Assembly: GCA_030043675.1 (NCBI GenBank)
Contig: JASHXG010000020.1
Coordinates: 1 to 37,922, forward strand
Reading direction: 5' to 3'
DNA from: Vulcanimicrobiota bacterium
GTDB lineage: Bacteria > Vulcanimicrobiota > Vulcanimicrobiia > Vulcanimicrobiales > Vulcanimicrobiaceae
DNA length: 37,922 nucleotides
Positions 1 to 9,504 of this stretch are shown here, one piece after another. The notes below the pieces were generated by a model. The model ran no database searches. It was not told the DNA's origin and was given only the letters and a program-made list of their open reading frames with translations. The position numbers were made by a program, and so were the translations under genes. Position 1 is the stretch's first letter, and each line of letters begins with the position of its first letter.

Positions 1-1610
1 GTCAGTTCGACGGCTTGACGCTTGTAGCGCGAGTTCCCCGTGATCCGCCCGGCGAAGCTGTAGGTGTCGCGCAGCAGCGGAACCGAACGCAGACGTTCCG
101 CGGCCGGCAGCGTGGCTTCGATCAATGCCCCAGCGACACGCCGATGTTCGAGTTCGTGCGCCGACGCGGCCGCGATGAGCCGCTTACGCACCCCGAGGCC
201 GACGTAATTGCCGGTCTCGTCACGCGTGAGATTCCAGGCGTCCCGGAATGCTCGGCGCCGGAACGCGCGTTCGGCGGAGAAGTAGGCGGCCAACTCGCGA
301 TGATAGACGTCGCAGGCATCGAGCCGCTGCGTGACGGGAAGAAACGAGCGCGCGCGATCCCAGTGTCGCGTCCACAACAAGAGCATCGCAACCTGTATCG
401 AGATTTGAGTCCGCAGCCTTTCACTTGGCTCTTGTTTCGCGAGTGAGAGGGCGGCTCGGGCGGTTCGCAACGTCTCGTCGTCGTTCCCCGCAAAGGCGTA
501 GTGCTCGGCCAGAGCTGCGAGCGCCGTCGCCGCCTCGAAAAATGCGCCGGCAGCGTAGGCCTGCTCGTAGGCCGTGATCAGGCCCTTGCGTCGCTGCCAG
601 GACGGATACCAGCTTTTCGAGTTCATCAGCAGATAGTTACGCATCTGCCAAATCTCCACCGTCACGCGTATGCGCAAATGTGGTGACGCCAAGCGCAGGC
701 GCGCGAAGTGTGCTTCGGCATCGGCAACGTGCTCGTAGCCGCGCTCGAAGTCGCCGAGGTTCCAGTAGGCCGCGCCGAGTTCGTAGAGGCTTTCGCCGTA
801 GAGCTGCGCCACGCGCTGCTCCTCTTGAATGGGCGCGAGGCGTTCGGTCGCGCGTTGCGCCATCGCGAGCGCCTGGGACGGGTCGGCGCGATGGTACGCG
901 AGTTTGGCATCCATCAACTCGATGCACGCTCGCGCGACCTCCCGTGAAGATGACGGGCCGGCTGCCAGATGTTCGACCCACAGCGCCTGAGCTTCGCGGC
1001 GCGCACGTTCCGCGCGCTTGACGTCACCAAACCGCGTCGCTATCAACGCTCCGAGGCGTAAAGCCTCGATTTTCTGTTGCGGGGATGCGGCGGCGCGGAC
1101 GAGGTCGTCGCCTTCGCGAAAGGCTGTTTCCGGAGGCAAACACGCAGCCCGCTGCATCGCCCGGTCGGCGAGCGAGGCAAACTCGTCGAGCTCAGGAAAC
1201 GCGTCGAGGGCCGGTGCGTCATCGCGCTCGAGGATATAACGCGCCACGCGCCGGCAGATCTCGGCACGTTGGCGGTAACAGTGGTAGTACGATATTCCAA
1301 GGGCGGCCGCCACTTCGCGCATCGGCCGCTGCTCGAGACATTGCTGGGTGACGATCGCGTACTGGCGCGCGGCACGCTCCTCTCGTCCGGCGGCGATGTC
1401 GGCGTCGCGGCAGTACTCGGCCCCGAGACGAACGAGTTCGTGCACGCGATCCAATGCCGCGCGCTCGTGCACCCCGCCGAGACGGGCTCCGCGCAGATTT
1501 TCAAAGACGTGCCGGACCAAGAGATTGGAGCGCAGGACATGCGGCTCGTGCAAGTGACGAAAGAGATGCTTAACGGCTACATTGAAGTTGGCACTTGAAA
1601 AGGTAGGCAA
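1..1610 (-). CDS. HTH-containing TPR-like regulatory protein, C-terminus cut by window edge; probable TTG start near 1610
   Basis: Not in the ORF track because it is open at the window edge. Minus-frame translation reads FSSANFNVAVKHLFRHLHEPHVLRSNLLVRHVFENLRGARLGGVHER...AIVTQQCLEQRPMREVAAALGISYYHCYRQRAEICRRVARYILERDD..., followed by TPR-like helices, with no stop seen down to position ~3. Purine-rich SD-like GAGAGGGGGG precedes the TTG. Confidence 0.7.
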   Translation of the reverse strand, partial: MPTFSSANFNVAVKHLFRHLHEPHVLRSNLLVRHVFENLRGARLGGVHERAALDRVHELVRLGAEYCRDADIAAGREERAARQYAIVTQQCLEQRPMREVAAALGISYYHCYRQRAEICRRVARYILERDDAPALDAFPELDEFASLADRAMQRAACLPPETAFREGDDLVRAAASPQQKIEALRLGALIATRFGDVKRAERARREAQALWVEHLAAGPSSSREVARACIELMDAKLAYHRADPSQALAMAQRATERLAPIQEEQRVAQLYGESLYELGAAYWNLGDFERGYEHVADAEAHFARLRLASPHLRIRVTVEIWQMRNYLLMNSKSWYPSWQRRKGLITAYEQAYAAGAFFEAATALAALAEHYAFAGNDDETLRTARAALSLAKQEPSERLRTQISIQVAMLLLWTRHWDRARSFLPVTQRLDACDVYHRELAAYFSAERAFRRRAFRDAWNLTRDETGNYVGLGVRKRLIAAASAHELEHRRVAGALIEATLPAAERLRSVPLLRDTYSFAGRITGNSRYKRQAVEL

Positions 1611-1692
1611 GGCAACCCCCCCTCTCAGCTCGAGAGCCGTCACCCGCGGCGGCTCTCATGGCTTCGACGGCGTGGGAGAGCTTCTTTGCTCG

Positions 1693-2697
1693 CTACGTTT
1701 TTGGCGCCAGGCTGACGGTCGTACCAAACGGAGCACTCAGTCCGCCCACGGTCTTAGTCGAATCCCCGCCTGCCGGATAGTCGTAGTAGAAGACGTCGGC
1801 AGCGAACTGCTGCGGAGCGATCACCCGTTTACCTTGAATCCAGCCCTGGTCGACTTGGTCCGAGCCGTTCAGCACGGTCGAGCCGACCACTTTGCCCGTC
1901 GTCCCCTTCATCTTAAAGCGGTAGACCGTTCCATCGATGTCCGCAAACGTGATGTAGGTTCCGTCCCACTGCACGTTGCCGATGCCGCTTCCAAAGTTCT
2001 GCTCGAGCGTGATGTTTTCGGTGCTGCTCGCGCCCTTGGGCAGCTCACCAAAAACGTTGGCGTCCGGATAACCGTGCCCGGCGAAGAACACGTTCCCCTT
2101 GTCGTCGTAACCGCAGGTGTTGACCGAGCCCCATACCGCGCCGGCGCCCGTGCTTCCGGGAGCGGCATAACTCGTCGGCGTGCCCTTGGCGTGTTTGAAG
2201 ATCAGCAAGTTGCCCACATCGAAGTAGTCGGTGATGATGTTCGAAACCGCGAGGTTGCCGCTTGCCGGGTCGACGGAGCAGCCGCCGGGCTCGTAACCGG
2301 GATCGCTCAACGACTCGATCGCCGTCGTTCCGCCGTGCGCGTACTCGACGATGTGCCCGCCGCCATAGAGCTGCGTCACGAAGACGTCGCCCTTCTTGTC
2401 GACGCACAAGCCCCCGGGATTGTTTTGATCCGTGAGCGTCCCGACGAGCTTGCCGCGTGGGTAGGAGTACATGTAGACGTCGTACGTGTCCGCGTCGCTC
2501 ACGTAGAGCAGGTTATCCTTTTTCGCGTCGGGAGCCGCCCAGGACCGCGCTCGGTCGGGATGCGCGATTCGTGTCGCGCCGTTGCTCTGAGCCGTCGCCG
2601 GAGCGAACGTGGGCGACGCTCCGCCGCCACACCCGGTAAGAATGGCCATTCCGGCGAGCACGCCCATGACGCTCCCAAGACAACGGCGAGTTCTCAT
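1693..2697 (-). CDS. Secreted lipoprotein with repeated beta-propeller-like strands (propeller paralog 1)
   Basis: 334-aa ORF; N-terminal signal and lipobox MRTRRCLGSVMGVLAGMAILTGCGGG; 'LLYVSDADTYDVYMYSYPRGKLVGTL...VDKKGDVFVTQLYGGGHIVEYAHG'; SD GGAGG upstream. Confidence 0.85.
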   Translation of the reverse strand: MRTRRCLGSVMGVLAGMAILTGCGGGASPTFAPATAQSNGATRIAHPDRARSWAAPDAKKDNLLYVSDADTYDVYMYSYPRGKLVGTLTDQNNPGGLCVDKKGDVFVTQLYGGGHIVEYAHGGTTAIESLSDPGYEPGGCSVDPASGNLAVSNIITDYFDVGNLLIFKHAKGTPTSYAAPGSTGAGAVWGSVNTCGYDDKGNVFFAGHGYPDANVFGELPKGASSTENITLEQNFGSGIGNVQWDGTYITFADIDGTVYRFKMKGTTGKVVGSTVLNGSDQVDQGWIQGKRVIAPQQFAADVFYYDYPAGGDSTKTVGGLSAPFGTTVSLAPKT

Positions 2698-2772
2698 ACC
2701 AGCGTTCTAACCTCCAATAAGCGAATATTGCGCCTCGGTCTCGCTCGATGGTACCATGGCTGCGACAAAGCC

Positions 2773-4143
2773 ATGCGTGAGTTTTTGGCAAGTTTTTGGC
2801 ATTCGACCTCTACGCCGCGCCGGTTTACCGGCCTCGCACTTTCGCTGGCGTTCACCGCGTGTTCTGCCGGCTTGCAGCCGTCAACGCCCATGCAAAGCGA
2901 CGGCGTCATGCGAGCGCTCGCGTCGACCGGCGCCGGCAAGATCGATCACATCGTCTACATCGTTCAAGAGAACCGCAGCTTCAATAGCATTTTCGAGGGC
3001 TATCCGGGCGCCGACACCGTCTCAAGCGGCAAAAACTCGAAGGGACAGATCATCGAGCTCACGCCCGTAAGCCTCAAGACCGTGTACGAAATCGATCACT
3101 CGGCTGCGGCGATGTTTGCCGCGTGCAACGGCAGAGGCAGCCTTCCGGGGACTCGCTGCCGCATGGATGGATTCAACAACGAAGAAGCATCGTACGGCAG
3201 TCCGAACAACCCGCAGTACGTCTACGTGCAGCATCGTGAAACGAAACCATACTTCGATATGGCTCATGAGTGGGTCTTGGCCGATCGAATGTTCGCATCG
3301 CAGCTCGATGAGAGCTTCGTGGCCCACCAATACATTATCGCGGCGCAGGCGCATTCGAGCGTGAACGTTCCCGACGGCCCGTGGGGCTGCCCGGGAGGCG
3401 CGTACGATGCGGTTTCCACGATCACGCACCTGCGAACGGTAGGCCCGGCTCAAGAGCCTTGCTTCGATTATCAGACGCTCGGTGACGAGCTCGACCGGGC
3501 CGGGCTCTCCTGGCGCTTCTACACGAGCCAGTATTTGGTTCCGACGAGCGGCCTTTGGTCGGGATATCAGGCGGTGAAGCACATCTACGACGGACCCGAC
3601 TGGACTAAGGACATCATCGTGCCGCAGAGGCGATTCCTCATCGACGTGGCCGCCGGAAAACTTGCGAACTTTACCTGGATTACGCCGCTTTGCGTAAATT
3701 CCGACCATGTGTCCTGCGGCGGCGGCTACGGGCCGTCGTGGGTTTCGACGGTGGTCAATGCAATCGGCGAGAGCAAGTTCTGGAAGAGGACGGCGATCTT
3801 CGTTCAGTGGGATGACTGGGGCGGGCTCTACGACAACATTCCCCCGCCGTTCAAAGACTACGACAGCTTAGGCTTTCGCGTGCCGTTGCTGGTGATTTCG
3901 CCGTACGCCAAGCACGACTACGTTTCGCACGTGCAGTACGAGACCGCGAGCGTTCTGCGCTTTGCCGAAGATCTTTTCGGCCTGGGCCGGCTAGCTGCGG
4001 CCGACGCGCGTGCCGCTTCACCGGCAGAGGACTGTTTCGACTTCTCGCAACGGCCACGCGCGTTCGTCCCGATCCAAGCGCCTAAAGGCCGCCGCTTCTT
4101 CCTCCATCAACCCAACGACGACCGCATCCCCGACGACGAATAG
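2773..4143 (+). CDS. Phosphoesterase family protein (phospholipase C/acid phosphatase type), predicted lipoprotein
   Basis: Track ORF 1582..4143 trimmed to ATG at 2773; lipobox LAFTACS; 'KIDHIVYIVQENRSFNSIFEGYPGADTV', 'WDDWGGLYDNIPPP', 'GFRVPLLVISPYAKHDYVSH' are typical of the bacterial phosphoesterase family. Confidence 0.88.
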   Translation: MREFLASFWHSTSTPRRFTGLALSLAFTACSAGLQPSTPMQSDGVMRALASTGAGKIDHIVYIVQENRSFNSIFEGYPGADTVSSGKNSKGQIIELTPVSLKTVYEIDHSAAAMFAACNGRGSLPGTRCRMDGFNNEEASYGSPNNPQYVYVQHRETKPYFDMAHEWVLADRMFASQLDESFVAHQYIIAAQAHSSVNVPDGPWGCPGGAYDAVSTITHLRTVGPAQEPCFDYQTLGDELDRAGLSWRFYTSQYLVPTSGLWSGYQAVKHIYDGPDWTKDIIVPQRRFLIDVAAGKLANFTWITPLCVNSDHVSCGGGYGPSWVSTVVNAIGESKFWKRTAIFVQWDDWGGLYDNIPPPFKDYDSLGFRVPLLVISPYAKHDYVSHVQYETASVLRFAEDLFGLGRLAAADARAASPAEDCFDFSQRPRAFVPIQAPKGRRFFLHQPNDDRIPDDE

Positions 4144-4219
4144 CGTCTCAAGGCGGGCTTTTTGGCAAGTTTTTTGCGTTCCGCCATCGCGCCTGCGTCG
4201 TCATGCTACCATTTACGCC

Positions 4220-5209
4220 ATGAGTACCCTCAGTTTGCCAAAGCACGTCTTGAGCTTTTGTGCCGTTTCGGCAGTTCTGGCCGGCTGCGGCGGCGCCTCG
4301 TCCTCGCCGGCGCTCGGGCCGGCCCCAGCGATTCGGCAAACCGCCGCACGGATCGTGCATCCCGATCGGGGACGCTCGTGGATGTCCCCCGACGCCAAGA
4401 AGAAGCGCGACCTGCTCTACGTCAGCGACTCGTCGACGTACGACGTGTATGTCTTCACATTTCCGCGTGGGAAACTGGTCGGAACGTTGACCAATCAAAA
4501 TAATCCGGCGGGTCTGTGCACGGACAAAAAGGGCGACGTCTTCGTGACGCAACTCTATGGCGGCGGGCACATCGTCGAGTACGCGCATGGCAAGACGACG
4601 CCGATCGAGACGCTGAGCGATTCCGGTTACGAACCCGGGGCGTGTTCCGTCGATCCAAAGACGGGCAATCTGGCCGTGGCCAACATCGTAAGCGACTACT
4701 TCGGCGAAGGCGACCTGTTGGTTTTCGCGCACGCTTCCGGAACCCCGACCAGCTATCAGCCTCCCGCGAGCGGAAGTTGGTTTTCGGTCAACACGATCGG
4801 TTACGACGACGAGAGCAACCTCTTCTTTGCCGGCAGCTGCAACAGCGCATTCTGCGCGGGCGAGCTACCCAAAGGCAGCAGCGTAACCGAAAACGTGACA
4901 CTCAGTAAGAGCCCAACGAACTGCGGCACCGTTCAGTGGGACGGCAAGTACATTACGTTCGACGATCAGAGCGACGGGACCGTCTATCGCTATACGTTCA
5001 AAGGAACGACCGGCACGGAAGTCGGCGACACGACGCTATCGGGTTCGTCTGACGTCGACGGCTCGTGGATCGCCGGCGGGCGCATGGCCGCGCCACAGCA
5101 AAATGCGGCGGACGTGTTGGTTTATTCGTATCCGGCCGGTGGGAGCGCAACCAACACGATCACCGGCATGACTCAGCCCTTCGGCACCGCCATCAGCGTA
5201 AAGAGGTAG
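4220..5209 (+). CDS. Secreted propeller-like lipoprotein (propeller paralog 2)
   Basis: Start trimmed to ATG 4220 (MSTLSLPKHVLSFCAVSAVLAGCGG); nearly co-linear with paralog 1 (RSWMSPDAKKKRDLLYVSDSSTYDVYVFTFPRGKLVGTLTNQNNPAGLCTDKKGDVFVTQLYGGGHIVEYAHG). Confidence 0.85.
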   Translation: MSTLSLPKHVLSFCAVSAVLAGCGGASSSPALGPAPAIRQTAARIVHPDRGRSWMSPDAKKKRDLLYVSDSSTYDVYVFTFPRGKLVGTLTNQNNPAGLCTDKKGDVFVTQLYGGGHIVEYAHGKTTPIETLSDSGYEPGACSVDPKTGNLAVANIVSDYFGEGDLLVFAHASGTPTSYQPPASGSWFSVNTIGYDDESNLFFAGSCNSAFCAGELPKGSSVTENVTLSKSPTNCGTVQWDGKYITFDDQSDGTVYRYTFKGTTGTEVGDTTLSGSSDVDGSWIAGGRMAAPQQNAADVLVYSYPAGGSATNTITGMTQPFGTAISVKR

Positions 5210-5306
5210 GGGGCCTCGAGCTATCGCCGAATCAGCCCGATGGTAGGCTGACGCCAGTCCATCGAAGGTCGACCCGGGTTGATTTCGCTGATGGGGGGCT
5301 CGACGT

Positions 5307-6539
5307 ATGCGCATATCCTCTGACATCGCCGGTCGCAGTTTGCTTGTTGTGCTTGCGGCACTGTTGGCAAGCTGTTCAAGCGCTTCGCAAGGCTTGACCA
5401 CACCCTCCGGTGTGGGCGCCCCGCCTGCGGGCTCAAGCCGATCCGGCGGCGCGATGATACTGGCAAAAGGTCGCATGGCGCCAATAGAGCTGCTTAAGCT
5501 GCAGGCCGCCGGGAAGCTCCCTGCACCCTTCCCGCGGGCCATCGTCCGACGGGAGCTCCAGCAGATCGAGAGCCGCCCGCGCCTTCATCTCGTTCGTCAG
5601 CGCAACGCTGGGAGCGTGGCGATCTGGGTGGCAGACAACGCCGAGAACTATCTCGTCGGAATGAATGCAGCCGTAACGAAGGTTGTCGACGACATCGACG
5701 TTGAGTCAAACAACTGCTATTATCCGGTCACCCTCAAGATCGATGGCTCCCAGAACATCTGGGTCGCCTGCGAGACGGACACTGCGTTCACGGCGAGTTC
5801 GGCGCAGGAATACAGCAGCAAGGGCACGTTTCTGAAAGCGTACGACGCAGCCTGCCCCGCGCCGGTTAGCGAGTGTGAGTCTTTCTTCGCCGAGTCTGAA
5901 GACGAGGCTTTCGACTCCCGCCACGTCTTCCTCGGCATTTCGTATTACGAGCTCGAGACCTCGAGCGGCACGACCACCGGCAGCGGCTTTGAATGGTGGC
6001 CGGCAAAATCGCCATCTGCGACGCCGACGATGATCGCGCTGCCGTACGGCGATCCCGTCGAGTCGGTCTATTACCTGGACCTCGATCCGTCGGGCAATAT
6101 CTGGTTCGAGTACGCCGGTTATAACTCCAACGATCGAATTGGTTATGGACTCGCCGAGATCACGAATCCAACGAAAGACCCGCAGATGGTCTCGATCCTG
6201 CCGGTCGGTTCGATCATCGACGGCGGTGGGGTGGACGTCAGCGATCAGGGTAAGGTGCTGAACGTAGACGACTGGGGGGAGCACTTGACCAAGCAGTACA
6301 AACTGCCGCTCTCACCGGGCGGAAGCCCGTTCAATATCCTTGGACCGACGGTTTTGAACCGCTGGGGCTTCGGCGAGCCTTTGGCGGGCGGCTTCAACAA
6401 GGGCGAGACGAGGCTTGTCTACGCCGATCTCTATAACTGGCTCGACCTCGGCGTTGTCGCCACCAATAAGTGGTCGACCAAACAGAATATCGGCATCATT
6501 CAACCGGCGAGTGCGGCCTACACTCCTTCGGATCGGTAG
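5307..6539 (+). CDS. Secreted lipoprotein, propeller-like (paralog 3)
   Basis: 410-aa ORF; lipobox LAALLASCSSAS; 'GSVAIWVADNAENYLVGMN...DGSQNIWVACETD'. Confidence 0.8.
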   Translation: MRISSDIAGRSLLVVLAALLASCSSASQGLTTPSGVGAPPAGSSRSGGAMILAKGRMAPIELLKLQAAGKLPAPFPRAIVRRELQQIESRPRLHLVRQRNAGSVAIWVADNAENYLVGMNAAVTKVVDDIDVESNNCYYPVTLKIDGSQNIWVACETDTAFTASSAQEYSSKGTFLKAYDAACPAPVSECESFFAESEDEAFDSRHVFLGISYYELETSSGTTTGSGFEWWPAKSPSATPTMIALPYGDPVESVYYLDLDPSGNIWFEYAGYNSNDRIGYGLAEITNPTKDPQMVSILPVGSIIDGGGVDVSDQGKVLNVDDWGEHLTKQYKLPLSPGGSPFNILGPTVLNRWGFGEPLAGGFNKGETRLVYADLYNWLDLGVVATNKWSTKQNIGIIQPASAAYTPSDR

Positions 6540-6551
6540 CCGGTCAGCGGT

Positions 6552-7775
6552 CTATCGGTCTGAGGGCGTGTAGCCGGCGCCTTCGGGTAACCAGAAGTTG
6601 ATGTTCTGGACCACCTTCCACTTATTGTCCGCCACTCGGCCCAGGTCAAGCCAGCCGTAACCGTCGCCGAAGACCAGGTTCGTTTCGGCTTTATTGAAGC
6701 CGCCCGAAACCGGATCGCCGAAGCCGATAGCATCCGCCGGCGTCGGACCGAGCTTGTTGAACGGCTTGCCGCTGGGCGAGAGCGGCAGTTTGTACTGTTT
6801 GGTGATACGCGTCTCTTGATCGGTAACGTTCAATACCTTCCCGTGGTCGCCGATGTAGACGCCGCCTGCCTCTTCAATCGAGCCGATCGGGAGGATCGAG
6901 ACCATCTTCGGGTCCTTCGTTGGTTTGGTAATTTCGGCGAGACCGTAACCGCACGAGCTTCCGCTGCACCCGTAGTAATCGAACCAGATGTTGCCCGACG
7001 TATCGAGGTCCATGAAATTGACCTCTTCTACGGGATCGTCGTAGGGAAGTGCGATTAGCGTCGGCGTCGCGGACGGAGTGCTTGCAGGCCACCATTCGAA
7101 TCCGGTGCCGATCGTCGTTCCGCTCGTCGTCTCAATTTCGTCAAGGGCGACACCGGCGAAGACGTCGCTCGAATTGGCGGACTCATCGAACGAGGCGCTA
7201 AAATACTCCTCGCACTCGCTTACCGGCGCCGGACAGCCTCCATCGTACGTCTTCTCCAACACGCCGTCCTTGCTGTACTCCTGGACGTTGTTGTCGATCT
7301 CACACGAGCTCCAGATGTTCTGCGAACTGTCGATTTTGACGGTTGTGGGCAGCGAGCAACCCGAGCTTCCCTCGTCGATGGCGGCGACGATCTTCTTTGC
7401 CCCGGTGTCTAATCCAATGAGCGTTCCGCCTAAGAGAAACGTCGTGGCCCATAACGCAACGCTGCCGACGTCGTGGGGGAGGTGAAGGCGGTGGCGCGGC
7501 CGCTCCTCGAACTGCTCGAGCTGTCGACGGACGACGGCTAGCGGGACTGGAGCGGGAAGCTTTCCTGCGGCTTGCAGCTTAAGCACTTTTAGCGGCGTCA
7601 CGTGGCCCTTCAAAAGCACCGCCGCGTCGATGAGCCGGCTCGCGGCTGAAGCGGGTGCGCCTCCGGGAGCTAAGGGTGTCGTTTGCAAGTCTTGGGATGC
7701 GTTTGAACAGCTCGCCAAAAGTACCGCAAAAACAAGAAGCAAGCTGCGACCGGCCGTGCCCGAGAATGTGCGCAT
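6552..7775 (-). CDS. Secreted lipoprotein, propeller-like (paralog 4)
   Basis: 407-aa ORF similar to 5307..6539 along its length (MRTFSGTAGRSLLLVFAVLLASCSNASQ...; shared C-terminus AYTPSDR/GYTPSDR). Confidence 0.8.
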   Translation of the reverse strand: MRTFSGTAGRSLLLVFAVLLASCSNASQDLQTTPLAPGGAPASAASRLIDAAVLLKGHVTPLKVLKLQAAGKLPAPVPLAVVRRQLEQFEERPRHRLHLPHDVGSVALWATTFLLGGTLIGLDTGAKKIVAAIDEGSSGCSLPTTVKIDSSQNIWSSCEIDNNVQEYSKDGVLEKTYDGGCPAPVSECEEYFSASFDESANSSDVFAGVALDEIETTSGTTIGTGFEWWPASTPSATPTLIALPYDDPVEEVNFMDLDTSGNIWFDYYGCSGSSCGYGLAEITKPTKDPKMVSILPIGSIEEAGGVYIGDHGKVLNVTDQETRITKQYKLPLSPSGKPFNKLGPTPADAIGFGDPVSGGFNKAETNLVFGDGYGWLDLGRVADNKWKVVQNINFWLPEGAGYTPSDR

Positions 7776-8029
7776 GTGTCGAGCCCCCTATCGCGAAAGC
7801 GAACCGCGTCGATTATCGAGATGGAGCGGCTTCAGCCTACGGCGGCTTCAGCCCAAGAGCCGTAATTCGGGGACAGCTGAGGGCACCCCCGCGTGGCACA
7901 CCAAGCGGCGGCGCAACAGGCTACGTTCGGAGAGAGACGAAAGCTACACACATCGCAGCGAGTGAGCTAGGCCACTGTTTGCAGCCGTGCCAGCCGGCAC
8001 CGCATTCAAGGATAAGGAGCGGTCGGATC

Positions 8030-9121
8030 ATGAGCATCTTTCATACGGCCACACGCGCCCTGGGAGTTGCAGTTGCGGTCGTCTTATTTGCCGGCTGCAG
8101 CGCGGCGATGGCGCCGGTCGCTCCGGGAGCGCAGACCGGTGCGCCAGGCTCCTCCGCAAAGCAAGTGCCGCCGCCGCTGGCGATGCGCCTGACCAACGCG
8201 CTCGGGCTCGCCCCCGTGCCGCGCCGAAACGCTCGCGCGTCCTGGATGTCGGCGAACGCGAAGGCTACGGGTCCTCTCCTCTATAGTTCCAACCAAGACT
8301 TCAGTGAGATCGACGTCTACGGCTACAAAAGCAGAAAGCTCGTTGGGCAGATCACGAGCGGGGTTGTTTATCCTTACGGAGAGTGTGCGGATGCCTCGGG
8401 CAACGTATGGGTCGCCGATTTAGAGGGTTTCGACCTCGTCGAATACGCGCATGGCGCGACGAAGGCCACCACGCAGCTGACGGACGATTACGGGAACCCG
8501 ATCGGCTGCTCGGTCGACCCCAAGACCGGAGACCTCGCCGTCGCCAACTTCGAAGGAAGTCCAAGCGGATACGGCGGGAATATCGTCATCTACCGCAACG
8601 CCGCAGGCGCCGGAAAAGTGTACACGCCGGCGAGCACGTTCTTGTGGCCTCCCAGCTACGACGATAAGGACAATCTCTTCATCGAGGGTGAAAGTGCCGT
8701 CTCGGGCGATCATGAGCTGTTCGAACTCGCAAAGGGAGGCAAATCGCTGACAGAAATCTCGCTGCCCTTCACCATCTATTTCCCGGCAGGCGTCAACTGG
8801 GACGGAAAGTACGTCGACGCCAACGATCAGGCTTACGAGGATACCGACACGACGGGCGTATACCGGCTTACGATCTCGGGTTCGACCGCTAAGCTTGTAA
8901 GCCAGACCGGTTACACTGATACCTGTTACGACGACTACGTCGACGTGGTACAGGCCGTCATCGACGGCAACACGTATATCGGCGGAAACCTCTTCTGCCA
9001 AGATGCGGCCAAGTACCGCATCGACTACTGGGGGTACTCGAGCGGAGGCAACGCGCGCGAGTACATCAACGGCCAGTCGAACTTCAGCGATACCTCGTAC
9101 GGACAAGCGCTCAGCAAATAA
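8030..9121 (+). CDS. Secreted propeller-like lipoprotein (paralog 5)
   Basis: Start trimmed to ATG 8030 with AAGGAG upstream; MSIFHTATRALGVAVAVVLFAGCSAAM lipobox; 'RASWMSANAKATGPLLYSSNQDFSEIDVYGYKSRKLVGQI'. Confidence 0.83.
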   Translation: MSIFHTATRALGVAVAVVLFAGCSAAMAPVAPGAQTGAPGSSAKQVPPPLAMRLTNALGLAPVPRRNARASWMSANAKATGPLLYSSNQDFSEIDVYGYKSRKLVGQITSGVVYPYGECADASGNVWVADLEGFDLVEYAHGATKATTQLTDDYGNPIGCSVDPKTGDLAVANFEGSPSGYGGNIVIYRNAAGAGKVYTPASTFLWPPSYDDKDNLFIEGESAVSGDHELFELAKGGKSLTEISLPFTIYFPAGVNWDGKYVDANDQAYEDTDTTGVYRLTISGSTAKLVSQTGYTDTCYDDYVDVVQAVIDGNTYIGGNLFCQDAAKYRIDYWGYSSGGNAREYINGQSNFSDTSYGQALSK

Positions 9122-9183
9122 AGCTCGGGCGTTCGGACGTATTCCTTCAGACTTTCTTCATATGATGTGGCCATGCTCGGGCT

Positions 9184-9453
9184 ATGTCATTAGCGCGAAT
9201 CGTCTTCCTCAGAGGCATCGTGGTACTGCCCGCTGCAGGCCTGCTTCCGCAAGAAGCGTTTGCCGACGCCTCAAAGGCCTCGCAGTCGTCGATGCATTAT
9301 CAAAGCACGCCGAACGACGGCAAGCACTGCTCGCTCTGTCAGTTCTTCGTGCCGGGGCAAGATGCGACGTCCAACGGCACCTGTCAGGTCGTCGATGGAT
9401 CGATCTCGCCCAACGGCTACTGCATAGCATTTAACGCAAAAGCGTCTCAGTAA
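9184..9453 (+). CDS. High-potential iron-sulfur protein (HiPIP)-like, exported
   Basis: 89 aa; signal-like N-terminus; four-Cys pattern HCSLCQFF...GTCQVVDGSISPNGYCIAF matches the HiPIP family. Confidence 0.8.
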   Translation: MSLARIVFLRGIVVLPAAGLLPQEAFADASKASQSSMHYQSTPNDGKHCSLCQFFVPGQDATSNGTCQVVDGSISPNGYCIAFNAKASQ

Positions 9454-9504
9454 GCATTCGCGCGCTCGCCGGGGCGGGCTCCGCAATCGTGGTACGATGG
9501 CGGC

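Noticed and set aside
1582-2772. N-terminal ~397 codons of track ORF 1582..4143
   Set aside because: Region is antisense to lipoprotein paralog 1; the phosphoesterase with lipobox starts at ATG 2773.
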